Origin: Nocardia shimofusensis NBRC 100134
Lineage (GTDB): Bacteria; Actinomycetota; Actinomycetes; Mycobacteriales; Mycobacteriaceae
Reading direction: 5' to 3'
NCBI RefSeq assembly: GCF_001613125.1
Contig: NZ_BDBT01000002.1
Span: forward strand, 124,001 to 188,000
DNA: 64,000 nt
Shown: positions 26,001 to 33,882 of the stretch, in pieces
How positions within the stretch are numbered: position 1 is the stretch's first letter
How the letters are laid out: every line of letters begins with the position of its first letter
Program-made: the position numbers and the translations under genes
Notes under the pieces: generated by a model
Databases searched by the model: none
Seen by the model: the letters and a program-made list of their open reading frames with translations, nothing else
What the model was told of the DNA's origin: nothing

Positions 26001-26305
26001 TGGCAAAGAAGTCCAAGATCGCCCGCAACCAGCAGCGCGAGCAGATCGTCGCCCGGTACGCCGAGCGCCGTGCGGAACTGAAGGAATTGATCCGCCGCCC
26101 CAGCACCCCGGACGCCGACCGGGCAGCCGCGCAGGCGGCCCTGCAGCGACTGCCGCGCGATGCCAGTCCGGTAAGATTGCGCAATCGGGACGCCGCGGAC
26201 GGACGACCGCGCGGTCACCTCCGCAAGTTCGGTCTCTCCCGTGTGCGCGTGCGCGAAATGGCCCACCGCGGAGAACTTCCCGGTGTGCACAAGTCGAGCT
26301 GGTAG
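26000..26305 (+). CDS. rpsN: Ribosomal protein S14, zinc-independent form
   Basis: A 101-residue long-type S14: [20 protein letters not shown], then [43 protein letters not shown]. The short zinc-binding S14 has CxxC...CxxC; this form has none and the usual longer spacer. GTG 26000 overlaps the mini-ORF 2 stop (TAGTG). It belongs to the Zur-type zinc-starvation set. Confidence 0.94.
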   Translation: MAKKSKIARNQQREQIVARYAERRAELKELIRRPSTPDADRAAAQAALQRLPRDASPVRLRNRDAADGRPRGHLRKFGLSRVRVREMAHRGELPGVHKSSW

Positions 26306-26335
26306 AACCACCGATACCGCAGAAGGAATCCTGAT

Positions 26336-26590
26336 ATGGCAGTCAAGCGAGCACCGTCGAAGAAGGTCCGTGCGGAGCAGGCCCGCCGCCCCAAGAAGAA
26401 CCCACTCATCGCCGCGGGGATCGAGACGGTGGACTACAAGGACGTGAATCTGTTGCGTACCTTCATCTCCGACCGCGGCAAGATCCGCAGCAGGCGCGTC
26501 ACCGGCCTGACCCCGCAGCAGCAGCGGCAGGTCGCGGTCGCGGTGAAGAACGCCCGCGAGATGGCGCTGCTGCCGTTCACCAGTCGCTGA
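26336..26590 (+). CDS. rpsR: Ribosomal protein S18, zinc-independent form
   Basis: An 84-residue S18: [24 protein letters not shown], then [50 protein letters not shown]. The KxCxFC-type zinc site at the N-terminus of standard S18 is absent. Last gene of the operon, 30 bp after S14, followed by a strong hairpin. Confidence 0.94.
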   Translation: MAVKRAPSKKVRAEQARRPKKNPLIAAGIETVDYKDVNLLRTFISDRGKIRSRRVTGLTPQQQRQVAVAVKNAREMALLPFTSR

Positions 26591-26609
26591 CGCAAGCCCC
26601 CTGATCCGT

Positions 26610-26641
26610 GGGCGGGCCCGATCGATAGATCGGGCCCGCCC
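26610..26641 (+). terminator. Hairpin after S18
   Basis: 14-bp perfect arms GGGCGGGCCCGATC / GATCGGGCCCGCCC around a 4-base loop (GATA), 20 bases past the stop; a strong intrinsic-type terminator. Confidence 0.8.
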
Positions 26642-26937
26642 TCGTCATTTCTCGATCGAAACGCGTCTGACCAGCACGATCACAGCCCTCATCGGCCACG
26701 GCGAACAGATTCGTTCGCTTTCCACACACCTCCAGCCCTTACGAACGATATCGTTCGCAAAATTGCGAACTGATCAGTAGCTTCGGTTATGTCAATGCCG
26801 CATCAAAAAACGTGACCTTCATCACTGTCACCTGTTATGCACGTGTTATAGCCGTGTGATCTGATACCAGCACTTCACCCCGGTGCTAGGTTGATTCACA
26901 AGTGATTCACTTCATAAACACTCAGGGGGGTGAGTAT
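26642..26937. promoter_or_regulatory. AT-richer regulatory interval upstream of the FabH-AvrD cassette
   Basis: This 296-bp stretch is clearly lower in GC than its surroundings and contains no gene. Overlapping palindromes built on GTTCGC cluster in the first half: CGAACGATATCGTTCG (26742-26757) and GTTCGCAA-AA-TTGCGAAC (26753-26770), with two more single copies at 26701-26706 and 26712-26717. A direct repeat GATTCAC (about 26893-26909) lies near the start codon. This looks like a multi-site operator and promoter. Confidence 0.6.
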
Positions 26938-27969
26938 ATGACGACGCTGCGAGAAAAGGCTGCAAGACGAGATATGACAGTCCAGCGAGCCGGAATGCTC
27001 ATGATCGGATCGTATCGTCCTCACCGAATTATATCCAATTCGGAACTCGCCGCCCACCTCGGGGTCGACGAACAATGGATCCTCACCCGCACCGGAATCA
27101 GTGAACGTCGTTTCGCCGGTCCTGAGGAGACGGTGATATCGATGTCGGTGCACGCCGCCGACAGCGCGCTGAGCGCCGCGGGCGTATCCGCGCGCGAGGT
27201 CGACGTCGTCCTGCTCGCCACCTCCACCCATATGAACCAGACTCCCGCCGCCGCGCCGATCATCGCCTCCGAACTCGGATGCGCCGGCCCGGCGGCATTC
27301 GACATTTCGGCGGGTTGCTCCGGCCTGGCGCACGGCGTGGGGCAGGCCACCGCGCTGATCAACTCCGGTCAGGCGGGCAACGTCCTGGTCATCGGCGCCG
27401 AAAAGCTCAGCCACGTGGTCGATCCCGACGACCGCGGGGTCGCGCCGATCTTCGGTGACGGCGCGGGCGCGGTGCTGATCGGCCCGACCGAGAACGGCCA
27501 TATCCGCAAAACCGTTTGGGGCAGCGACGGTTCGTACGCCCGGTTGATCCGCCAGGAGCCGACCTGGGAGACGCTGCGCGCCGCACCGGCCACCACCGCG
27601 ACACCGATGCTGCGGATGGAGGGCACCGAGGTATTCCGTTGGGCCACCGGCGCAGTGCCGCAGATCGTCGAGCGGATCGCTATCGCCGGCGAGATCGGTC
27701 TCGACGAGGTCGAGGTCTTCATCCCGCACCAGGCGAATCTGCGGATCATCGACGGCGTCGTCCGCAAACTGGGCTGGCGCGAAGAGTCGGTGGTGGTCGC
27801 CGACGATGTACGCCACACCGGAAACACGTCCGCGGCAGCGCTGCCGCTGGCGATCGACGACCTGATCTCCTCGGGTCGGGCCAAGCCGGGTCAGCTCGCG
27901 CTCCAGGTTTCCTTCGGAGCGGGTCTGTCGTACGCGGGACAAGTTTTCGAGCTGCCTCGCGTCGCCTGA
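26938..27969 (+). CDS. FabH-like 3-oxoacyl-ACP synthase III
   Basis: A 343-residue ketosynthase III with an intact Cys-His-Asn triad: C127 in DISAGCSGLAHG, H264 in FIPHQANLRI and N296 in HTGNTSAAA. It would condense an acyl-CoA with malonyl-ACP to give a beta-ketoacyl thioester. The start is ATG 26938 behind CAGGGGGGTGAG; the upstream ATG at 26902 has no such site. As the first gene of an AvrD-containing cassette, it probably supplies the beta-ketoacyl chain rather than serving primary fatty acid synthesis, since no other fab genes are nearby. Confidence 0.88.
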   Translation: MTTLREKAARRDMTVQRAGMLMIGSYRPHRIISNSELAAHLGVDEQWILTRTGISERRFAGPEETVISMSVHAADSALSAAGVSAREVDVVLLATSTHMNQTPAAAPIIASELGCAGPAAFDISAGCSGLAHGVGQATALINSGQAGNVLVIGAEKLSHVVDPDDRGVAPIFGDGAGAVLIGPTENGHIRKTVWGSDGSYARLIRQEPTWETLRAAPATTATPMLRMEGTEVFRWATGAVPQIVERIAIAGEIGLDEVEVFIPHQANLRIIDGVVRKLGWREESVVVADDVRHTGNTSAAALPLAIDDLISSGRAKPGQLALQVSFGAGLSYAGQVFELPRVA

Positions 27970-28005
27970 ATACCGGATTATTTTCGCTGTTCAAAGGTTG
28001 TACGT

Positions 28006-29001
28006 ATGAGTGTTATCTTCTCCAGCTACGACGAACCCCTCGGGCCCCGCGCCACCCGATATTTCGGGGAAGGTTACCGAAAGGTCGGACCGGAACTGGC
28101 CGCCCTGCGCCTCGGAAATTCCGTCCGGCCAGGCACACGCCATTCCGCGGTGGCCCGGCTGGAATATCCGGCGGCCTGGTCGACCAAAAAACATCGGGAA
28201 CTCGTCCCGCACGTGAGCAGCGTGGACACGGTCATGCTCGCCGCGACACTCTGCGACGCGGCGGTGACTCGCGCCCGCGGCCTCACCCCCGAGCAGTCGG
28301 CCCGCACCTGGGTCCGTCACGGCGCGGTCCGGGCGGGCGCGGCCCCACACGAAGACCTCGACCACATACCCGTGGAAGCCCAGGTCACCGCTCTCGCCGA
28401 GGACGGTGACAGCGCGGAGACCACCTTCAAGTTCCAAGTGGGCAACCTCGCGGGCACGCTGACGCTGGTACACGCGGTCGGCACCGGCAGCGGCCCCGAA
28501 CTCGAGGGCGTCGACGGCTTCGACAGTCTCACCGACATCTTCGGCCCGGCCCCGCACTACTACCTCACCGGCGTCAAGGACCACAGCCTCAGCGCCACCG
28601 ATCTGACCGTCGACGCCGAGGCCACCCGTGTCACCGGCAGGCAGACCGTACGTCCGGGCGCCGAGGGCGACGCCGGCTATGTGGGCGCCGAAGCGGCCTA
28701 CTGGGATTCGGTGTCCCCGATCGACGCCATCGTCGGCGCCGCCCAGCTCTCCCAGATCCTGCTGTACCAGATGGATTCGCTGGACCGCACCAACAGCGAC
28801 ACCCTGTGGATGCGCAAGCTGGAGTTCTTCTCCGAGGCGCCGCCGCGCCCGTCGACCGAGGAATTCGACGGCACCGTGGAGATCAAGCGCGCCTCGATCA
28901 TCGACCGCGGCGGCCAGCGCTGGCGCAGCGCCGATCTGTTGATCAAGGAATTCCAGGGCGTGACCGGCTCGTGCCTGCTCGCCCACCGGCTACCCGACTG
29001 A
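28006..29001 (+). CDS. AvrD-like protein (syringolide-synthesis family)
   Basis: 331 residues. The beginning SSYDEPLGPRATRYFGEGYRKVGPE resembles the AvrD family, and the body has two hotdog-like halves (SVDTVMLAATLCDAAVTRAR near residue 75; SPIDAIVGAAQLSQILLYQMD near residue 240), as expected for proteins related to AfsA/FabZ thioester enzymes. Pseudomonas AvrD directs synthesis of syringolides by joining a beta-ketoacyl chain to xylulose. Following a FabH-like gene by 36 bp, it could use that enzyme's product. The family call comes from pattern memory and context, so an AfsA-type or unclassified hotdog protein is the alternative. Confidence 0.6.
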   Translation: MSVIFSSYDEPLGPRATRYFGEGYRKVGPELAALRLGNSVRPGTRHSAVARLEYPAAWSTKKHRELVPHVSSVDTVMLAATLCDAAVTRARGLTPEQSARTWVRHGAVRAGAAPHEDLDHIPVEAQVTALAEDGDSAETTFKFQVGNLAGTLTLVHAVGTGSGPELEGVDGFDSLTDIFGPAPHYYLTGVKDHSLSATDLTVDAEATRVTGRQTVRPGAEGDAGYVGAEAAYWDSVSPIDAIVGAAQLSQILLYQMDSLDRTNSDTLWMRKLEFFSEAPPRPSTEEFDGTVEIKRASIIDRGGQRWRSADLLIKEFQGVTGSCLLAHRLPD

Positions 29002-29008
29002 GGCGGAG

Positions 29009-29668
29009 ATGACGAATGATGCGGCGATGACCGACGACAACCCCGACAAGCCCGCACCCCTGCGGATCGCCGTCACGGGCGCGCCCGGCACCGGCCGCGC
29101 CACGGTGTGCACCGCGCTGGCGCTGGCCACCGGCCTCGACTGCGCCTCCGTCTCCGACGGTCTGGTGCGTCCGCGCACGCCGCGGCGCCTGGCCGAGACC
29201 GTGGACGCGGCGGTGCGCGGTTTCGAGCAGCGCGTCGACGGTGAGGCCAGGATTCCCGGCAGTTTCCTCTCCGACGGCTCGGTACTGCACGAATGGGCCG
29301 TGGCCGAAGCCACGAGGCGCACCAAGCGATTACGGCACTGGGCGCTGTCTCCGTTGGACCTGCCGTACCGTATCTTCGAAGAACGCTATCTGCTCGCGCA
29401 CCACCGCATCGTCGCGCGGCACGCGGCCACGACCTACGACGGATTCGTCCATCTACGCCTTCCCGAGGACGCGGAGGCGACAGCGGACGATGCCCGGCGC
29501 ACCGTCGTCGACCGGCTGCTGCTGGACACCCTGCAGCAGTCCTCGCTGCCGTATCTGGTGGTCGGTGGATCGCTCGAGCAGATCGTCACCCACGTGACCG
29601 GAATGTGGCAGCTGCCGCAACGTATTCCGGTCGGCGACGCGGTGTCGGCCGCGTTGCGCGCCGCCTGA
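29009..29668 (+). CDS. P-loop NTPase-like protein with degenerate Walker A
   Basis: A 219-residue protein with N-terminal IAVTGAPGTGRATVCTALALATGL. The Walker A should read GxxxxGK[ST], but here Lys is Arg and the next residue is Ala (GAPGTGRAT, residues 24-32), so nucleotide hydrolysis is unlikely. It is a paralogue of the gene at 33004: both share F[IL]SDGSV[VL]HEW and a late LPY-x-VVGGS block. It begins 7 bp after the AvrD-like gene behind AGGCGGAG. Likely a pseudo-NTPase partner of the intact paralogue, with the transporter gene between them. Confidence 0.75.
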   Translation: MTNDAAMTDDNPDKPAPLRIAVTGAPGTGRATVCTALALATGLDCASVSDGLVRPRTPRRLAETVDAAVRGFEQRVDGEARIPGSFLSDGSVLHEWAVAEATRRTKRLRHWALSPLDLPYRIFEERYLLAHHRIVARHAATTYDGFVHLRLPEDAEATADDARRTVVDRLLLDTLQQSSLPYLVVGGSLEQIVTHVTGMWQLPQRIPVGDAVSAALRAA

Positions 29669-29706
29669 CGTCACGTCGCGGCGTCGAACTTCGAAGGGAT
29701 TCCCAC

Positions 29707-32700
29707 ATGGCCACCGCCGGTGCCGAGACCGGACCACAGCGGTCGCCGGGCGCGATCTGGACCCTCGTGGTCGTCGCGCTCGCGACCTTCATGTTGATGC
29801 TGGATCTGACGGTCGTGAACGTCGCGCTGCCCGACATCCGCGCGGCGTTCGACTCGTCTTTCTCGGCGCTGCAATGGATCCTGGACGCGTACGCGCTCGG
29901 CTTGGCGGCCGTGCTGCTGGCCGCGGGCTCGCTGGCCGACCGGCTCGGGCGCAAGCGGGTGTTCGACGTCGGCCTCGTCGTGTTCGTGCTCTCGTCGCTG
30001 GCCTGCGGACTCGCGCCCAGCGACGACGTGCTGATCGTGGCGCGGTTCGTCCAGGGCCTGGGCGGCGCGATCCTCTTCGCGGTCGGACCCGCCCTGCTCG
30101 GACACGAATTCCGCGGCAAGGACCGGGGGATGGCCTTCGGCGTGTTCGGCGCCGTCACCGGCCTGGCCATCGCCTTCGGTCCGCTGATCGGCGGCGGCCT
30201 GGCCGAGTCGGCGGGCTGGCGCTGGATCTTCCTGATCAACGTGCCGGTCACCATCGCCGCGATGGCGATCGGCTATCTCAAGATGCGCGAATCCCGCAGC
30301 GAGACACCGCCGCCGGTGGACTGGCCGGGCATGATCGCCTTCTCCGCGGGTCTGTTCTTCCTGGTGCTCGGCTTCATGCGCGGCGAGGCGGACGGCTGGA
30401 CCAGCTGGATCGTCCTGGGCTGCTTCGCGCTCGCGGTGGCGCTGCTGGCCGGGTTCACCTGGTTGCAGGTCACCAGGCCCGACCAGGCGATGTTCGATCT
30501 GTCGCTGTTCGGCAACCGCACCTTCAACGGCCTGTCGGTGGTCACCGCGCTGTGCGCGCTCACCGTGATGCCCGCGCTGTTCCTGCTGATCGCCTACGTG
30601 CAGAATATGCTCGGGCATTCGGCGTTCGCCAGCGGTCTGCGCTTCCTGCCGCTGACCCTGCTGCTGTTCGTCGCGGCGGCGGGCGCGGGCACTCTGGTGA
30701 CCAAGGTGCATCCCGGCGTCCTGGTCGGCATCTCGCAGTTGCTCATCGCCGCGGGCCTGGCCGCGGTCGTGCTGGTGGACACCGAGTCGGTATGGACCGC
30801 GCTCATTCCCGCGATGATCCTGATCGGCCTCGGCATGGGCGTGTTCAACCCGCCGCGCGCGGCGTTCTCCATCGCCGTCACCACGCCGGACAAGTCCGGA
30901 ATGGCCTCGGGCATCAACGAGACCTTCCAGCAGGCCGGTGTGGCGGTGGGCATCGCGGCGGTCGGCGCCTTCTTCCACAACCAGGTCTCCGGCGCGTTCG
31001 CCGAGACCGACACCGCGCGCCAGGTTTTCGACGATCAGGCCGCCACCGCGGGCGATGCGGTCGCGGCAGGCGGCCCCGCGGCGGTGCTGGAGGGCCTGCC
31101 CGCCGCGGCGACCGACGTGGTGCGCTCCGCGGCCGAGGCCGCCTTCGTCGACGGCCTGCACACCACCATGCTGCTGGTCGCGGCGCTCGCGGCGATCTCG
31201 GGCGCCATCGCGCTGTTCACGATGCGCCCGGACGACCTCGACGAGGCCGCGCTGGACAGTCCCGGCATACCCGCCGACGGCGCAGGCGACTCCGGCGCCG
31301 GCGCCGAACGGCCCGCCGACCGTCCGAGCGAACTCGCCGCACAGCGGGCGGCGCAGATCATCGCCCAGGCGAAAGCCGATGCCCAAGAGGCGGACGGCGC
31401 CGGACGCACCGTCTCGGCGACCCTCGCCAAGGCCCCCGCAGCGCCCGCGGGCGGCGCCCGGCGGAGCAAAGCCACAGCGCGCTCCACGCAAACGCGGGCG
31501 GACGCCGCGACCGGCAGGCAGCGGGCGACAGCGACGCCGGACAGCGATGACGCCACGATCCGCACGACACCCGTCGGCCGCCCGGCCGACGCCGCCGCCT
31601 CGCGGCGCGGCTCCTCGACCGCCCGCCGGAGCACCGCCGTGGACCGGCCGGTCGCGCCGTCCGCTTCGGCAGGCGATCGCGGTACGCGCGCATCCGATTC
31701 CGCCCGGGTCGCCACGGCCGAAAAAGCTACGGCCGACAACGCTACGGTGGGGCTCGATTCCGCGAAGGGCCTCGATTCCGCGAAGGACAGCGCGCTCACG
31801 GTCGGTGCCGTTCCACGCTCGCCCGTCTCGGGCCGCTTCACCGAGGCCACCGCACGACGTTCGGCCCGCACGAGCGACGCCCTCGCCGAGACCGACCGCG
31901 CCGAGACCGACCGCCCCGGCGATGTCACCACGCGCAGTGCCGCTGCCCTCTCCGACGCCGAACGGCGCGAGGCGGCGGGCAAGCACCGCCTGACCGACCC
32001 GAAGGCGATCGCCACCGCGGCGCGAGCGGCTCAGCCGGCATCGCCGACCACGGCCGCGCCCGCCGGCGATGCCCCGGCTATCGGCGAGAAAGCGACAGCC
32101 ACCGCTACCGAGAGCCCCGCTGTCCCGGCCTCCGAGCTCGACAGCACAAGCTCCGCGGCGGCCACCGAGGCAGGCACCGCCGTCGAGACCACGACCGGAT
32201 CCACTTCGGACACCTCGTCCACGACCGGTCGGCGCGCCACGGCCCGGACTCGGACGAACAGCGCGGCGGGCGGTAAGCACCGCGCCGCGGGGTCGGAGAT
32301 CACGGCCGCGACGCCGAGGCACGCCAGCGGACGGCGCGCGGCCGCGACCTCGTCCGCCGCGACCTCCGCGAGCGCAACCTCCGCCACCGCGACCTCTGCC
32401 ACCGCGACCTCCCCCACCGCGACCTCCGCGGCAATCTCTGCCGACACCGGCGCCTCCGGTTCCACGACCTCGACCTCCTCGGCTGCCACGGCGGACGCGG
32501 AGGCCGAAACATCCGCGACAGAGCAGACCGCCACGAAACGAACGACCGCCCGCAAGCGCACACGCGGCGCCGCGAAAGCGCCCGCCGCACAGGCCACCCG
32601 GGCCGCCGAGCAGCCCGCGAAAGCGGCCGCGCAACCGGCGAAGGCGGCCAGACAGCCCGCCAAGCGGACCACGACCGGGACGGCCAGGAATACCGCGGCG

Positions 32701-32967
32701 AAGAAGGCCGCCGCGTCCGGTGATAAGGGCACGACCACCGGCGCTCGAAGTGCGGCGGCCGGCACGAAGGGCACCACGTCCGGGGGCAGGGGCACGGCGT
32801 CGACCACGAAGAGCACCGCGTCCGGCGCCAAGAGCACCGCGTCCGGCTCGAAGACCACGTCCGAGGCGAAGAGCACGGCAGACCGCGGCTCGTCGCGCGC
32901 CGCCTCGACGGGTGCCGGCGCAACGGCCACGGGCGCCGACGGCGCGGGCGCCACCACGACGGACTGA
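29707..32967 (+). CDS. DHA2-type MFS exporter with giant low-complexity tail
   Basis: A 1086-residue protein. Residues 1 to about 520 are a 14-helix DHA2 drug:H+ antiporter: LDLTVVNVALPDIRAAF, motif A-like GSLADRLGRKRVF, motif C-like FGPLIGGGLAESAGWRWIFLINVPV. The remaining ~565 residues are disordered, built from Ala, Thr, Ser, Arg, Lys and Gly, with near-repeats such as ATSATATSPTATS, and PAKAARQPAKRTT and GAKSTASGSKTTS, resembling histone-H1-like tails. The frame stays open with no stop through 1.7 kb and ends just before the next gene. Probably the exporter for the product of the FabH/AvrD pair; the tail is far outside the family's normal length. Confidence 0.87.
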   Translation: MATAGAETGPQRSPGAIWTLVVVALATFMLMLDLTVVNVALPDIRAAFDSSFSALQWILDAYALGLAAVLLAAGSLADRLGRKRVFDVGLVVFVLSSLACGLAPSDDVLIVARFVQGLGGAILFAVGPALLGHEFRGKDRGMAFGVFGAVTGLAIAFGPLIGGGLAESAGWRWIFLINVPVTIAAMAIGYLKMRESRSETPPPVDWPGMIAFSAGLFFLVLGFMRGEADGWTSWIVLGCFALAVALLAGFTWLQVTRPDQAMFDLSLFGNRTFNGLSVVTALCALTVMPALFLLIAYVQNMLGHSAFASGLRFLPLTLLLFVAAAGAGTLVTKVHPGVLVGISQLLIAAGLAAVVLVDTESVWTALIPAMILIGLGMGVFNPPRAAFSIAVTTPDKSGMASGINETFQQAGVAVGIAAVGAFFHNQVSGAFAETDTARQVFDDQAATAGDAVAAGGPAAVLEGLPAAATDVVRSAAEAAFVDGLHTTMLLVAALAAISGAIALFTMRPDDLDEAALDSPGIPADGAGDSGAGAERPADRPSELAAQRAAQIIAQAKADAQEADGAGRTVSATLAKAPAAPAGGARRSKATARSTQTRADAATGRQRATATPDSDDATIRTTPVGRPADAAASRRGSSTARRSTAVDRPVAPSASAGDRGTRASDSARVATAEKATADNATVGLDSAKGLDSAKDSALTVGAVPRSPVSGRFTEATARRSARTSDALAETDRAETDRPGDVTTRSAAALSDAERREAAGKHRLTDPKAIATAARAAQPASPTTAAPAGDAPAIGEKATATATESPAVPASELDSTSSAAATEAGTAVETTTGSTSDTSSTTGRRATARTRTNSAAGGKHRAAGSEITAATPRHASGRRAAATSSAATSASATSATATSATATSPTATSAAISADTGASGSTTSTSSAATADAEAETSATEQTATKRTTARKRTRGAAKAPAAQATRAAEQPAKAAAQPAKAARQPAKRTTTGTARNTAAKKAAASGDKGTTTGARSAAAGTKGTTSGGRGTASTTKSTASGAKSTASGSKTTSEAKSTADRGSSRAASTGAGATATGADGAGATTTD

Positions 32968-33003
32968 GCCGGGCCACAGGTTCGCACAAGGATCGGAGCG
33001 CAC

Positions 33004-33792
33004 ATGTACCTCGTCGGTGGACAGCGACGCGAGAGCATCAAACTCGCGATATCGGGCACCTACGGCACGGGGAAGAGCACCACCACCGAGACGTTGTCGA
33101 TCGCCACCGGCATCGCGCGCACCCATGCGCTCACCTCCCGTGAGCTGCTGATCGACCTCGTTCCCGGCAAGACGGTGATGGAGCTCAATTCGATCGAGCT
33201 GCTGCTGCTCGGCCTGCGGCGCTTCGAGGAACGGGTGCACAACGAGTCCAGGGACGACTCCTTCATCTCCGACGGTTCCGTGGTGCACGAATGGGTGTAC
33301 GGCACGGCCAGGATGGCGGTGGGCATCAATCCCGGCGCGGGCATGCTGCTGCGCACCGTGAAGAGCGTGGCGGGCATCGGACGCAAGAAGCCGCTGCTGG
33401 AGTACACCGACATCATCGGCGACATCGTCAAGGAACGCGCCGCGCGGCTGTACGACGCCTATGTGCACCTGCCGGTGGAGTTCGAGATGCGCAAGGACGG
33501 CCACCGCCCGGTCTCCGAACCGTTCCGCAAGCTGTCCGACGACACCCTGCTACAGGTGGTCAAGGACATCGGTCTGCCCTACGAGGTGGTCGGCGGCAGC
33601 GTCTACGAGCGTGTCACCCGGATCATCGAACTGTTCGACCTCGAGACCGTGATGCCGGTCGAGGAGGCCATCGAAGAGGCGCAGCGGCGCGTCACCCAGG
33701 CCACCGCCGTGCTCGAGGAAGACGATCGGTTCAAGGCCGCCCAACGCCAGAAGTCGACCTGGCGCAAACTCTCCTACGCCATGCGGTACTGA
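33004..33792 (+). CDS. P-loop NTPase (AAA-like), intact paralogue
   Basis: A 262-residue protein with an intact Walker A, SGTYGTGKSTTTETL (residues 17-31), the shared SFISDGSVVHEWVYG motif (a possible Walker B/sensor region) and LPYEVVGGSVYERV. Nucleoside-kinase-like ATPases with this look are annotated only as AAA or ATP/GTP-binding proteins. It ends the FabH-AvrD-NTPase-MFS-NTPase cassette. A kinase acting on a small molecule, or a regulatory ATPase working with the degenerate paralogue, are both possible. Confidence 0.8.
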   Translation: MYLVGGQRRESIKLAISGTYGTGKSTTTETLSIATGIARTHALTSRELLIDLVPGKTVMELNSIELLLLGLRRFEERVHNESRDDSFISDGSVVHEWVYGTARMAVGINPGAGMLLRTVKSVAGIGRKKPLLEYTDIIGDIVKERAARLYDAYVHLPVEFEMRKDGHRPVSEPFRKLSDDTLLQVVKDIGLPYEVVGGSVYERVTRIIELFDLETVMPVEEAIEEAQRRVTQATAVLEEDDRFKAAQRQKSTWRKLSYAMRY

Positions 33793-33810
33793 CACTCGCC
33801 CCGACGACGC

Positions 33811-33842
33811 GTGGGCCCCCGCAGCGTGCTGCGGGGGCCCAC
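33811..33842. terminator. Bidirectional hairpin after the NTPase gene
   Basis: 14-bp perfect arms GTGGGCCCCCGCAG / CTGCGGGGGCCCAC with a 4-base loop between convergent genes. Confidence 0.8.
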
Positions 33843-33882
33843 GTCTGTCCGCCGCTGTTCTGCGCGGTGGCTGATCCCGGCC

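Noticed and set aside
29671..33504. Antisense open frame of more than 1200 codons opposite the MFS gene
   Set aside because: Gly/Arg-rich shadow of the Ala/Thr-rich tail; the plus strand has 14 membrane helices and MFS motifs.
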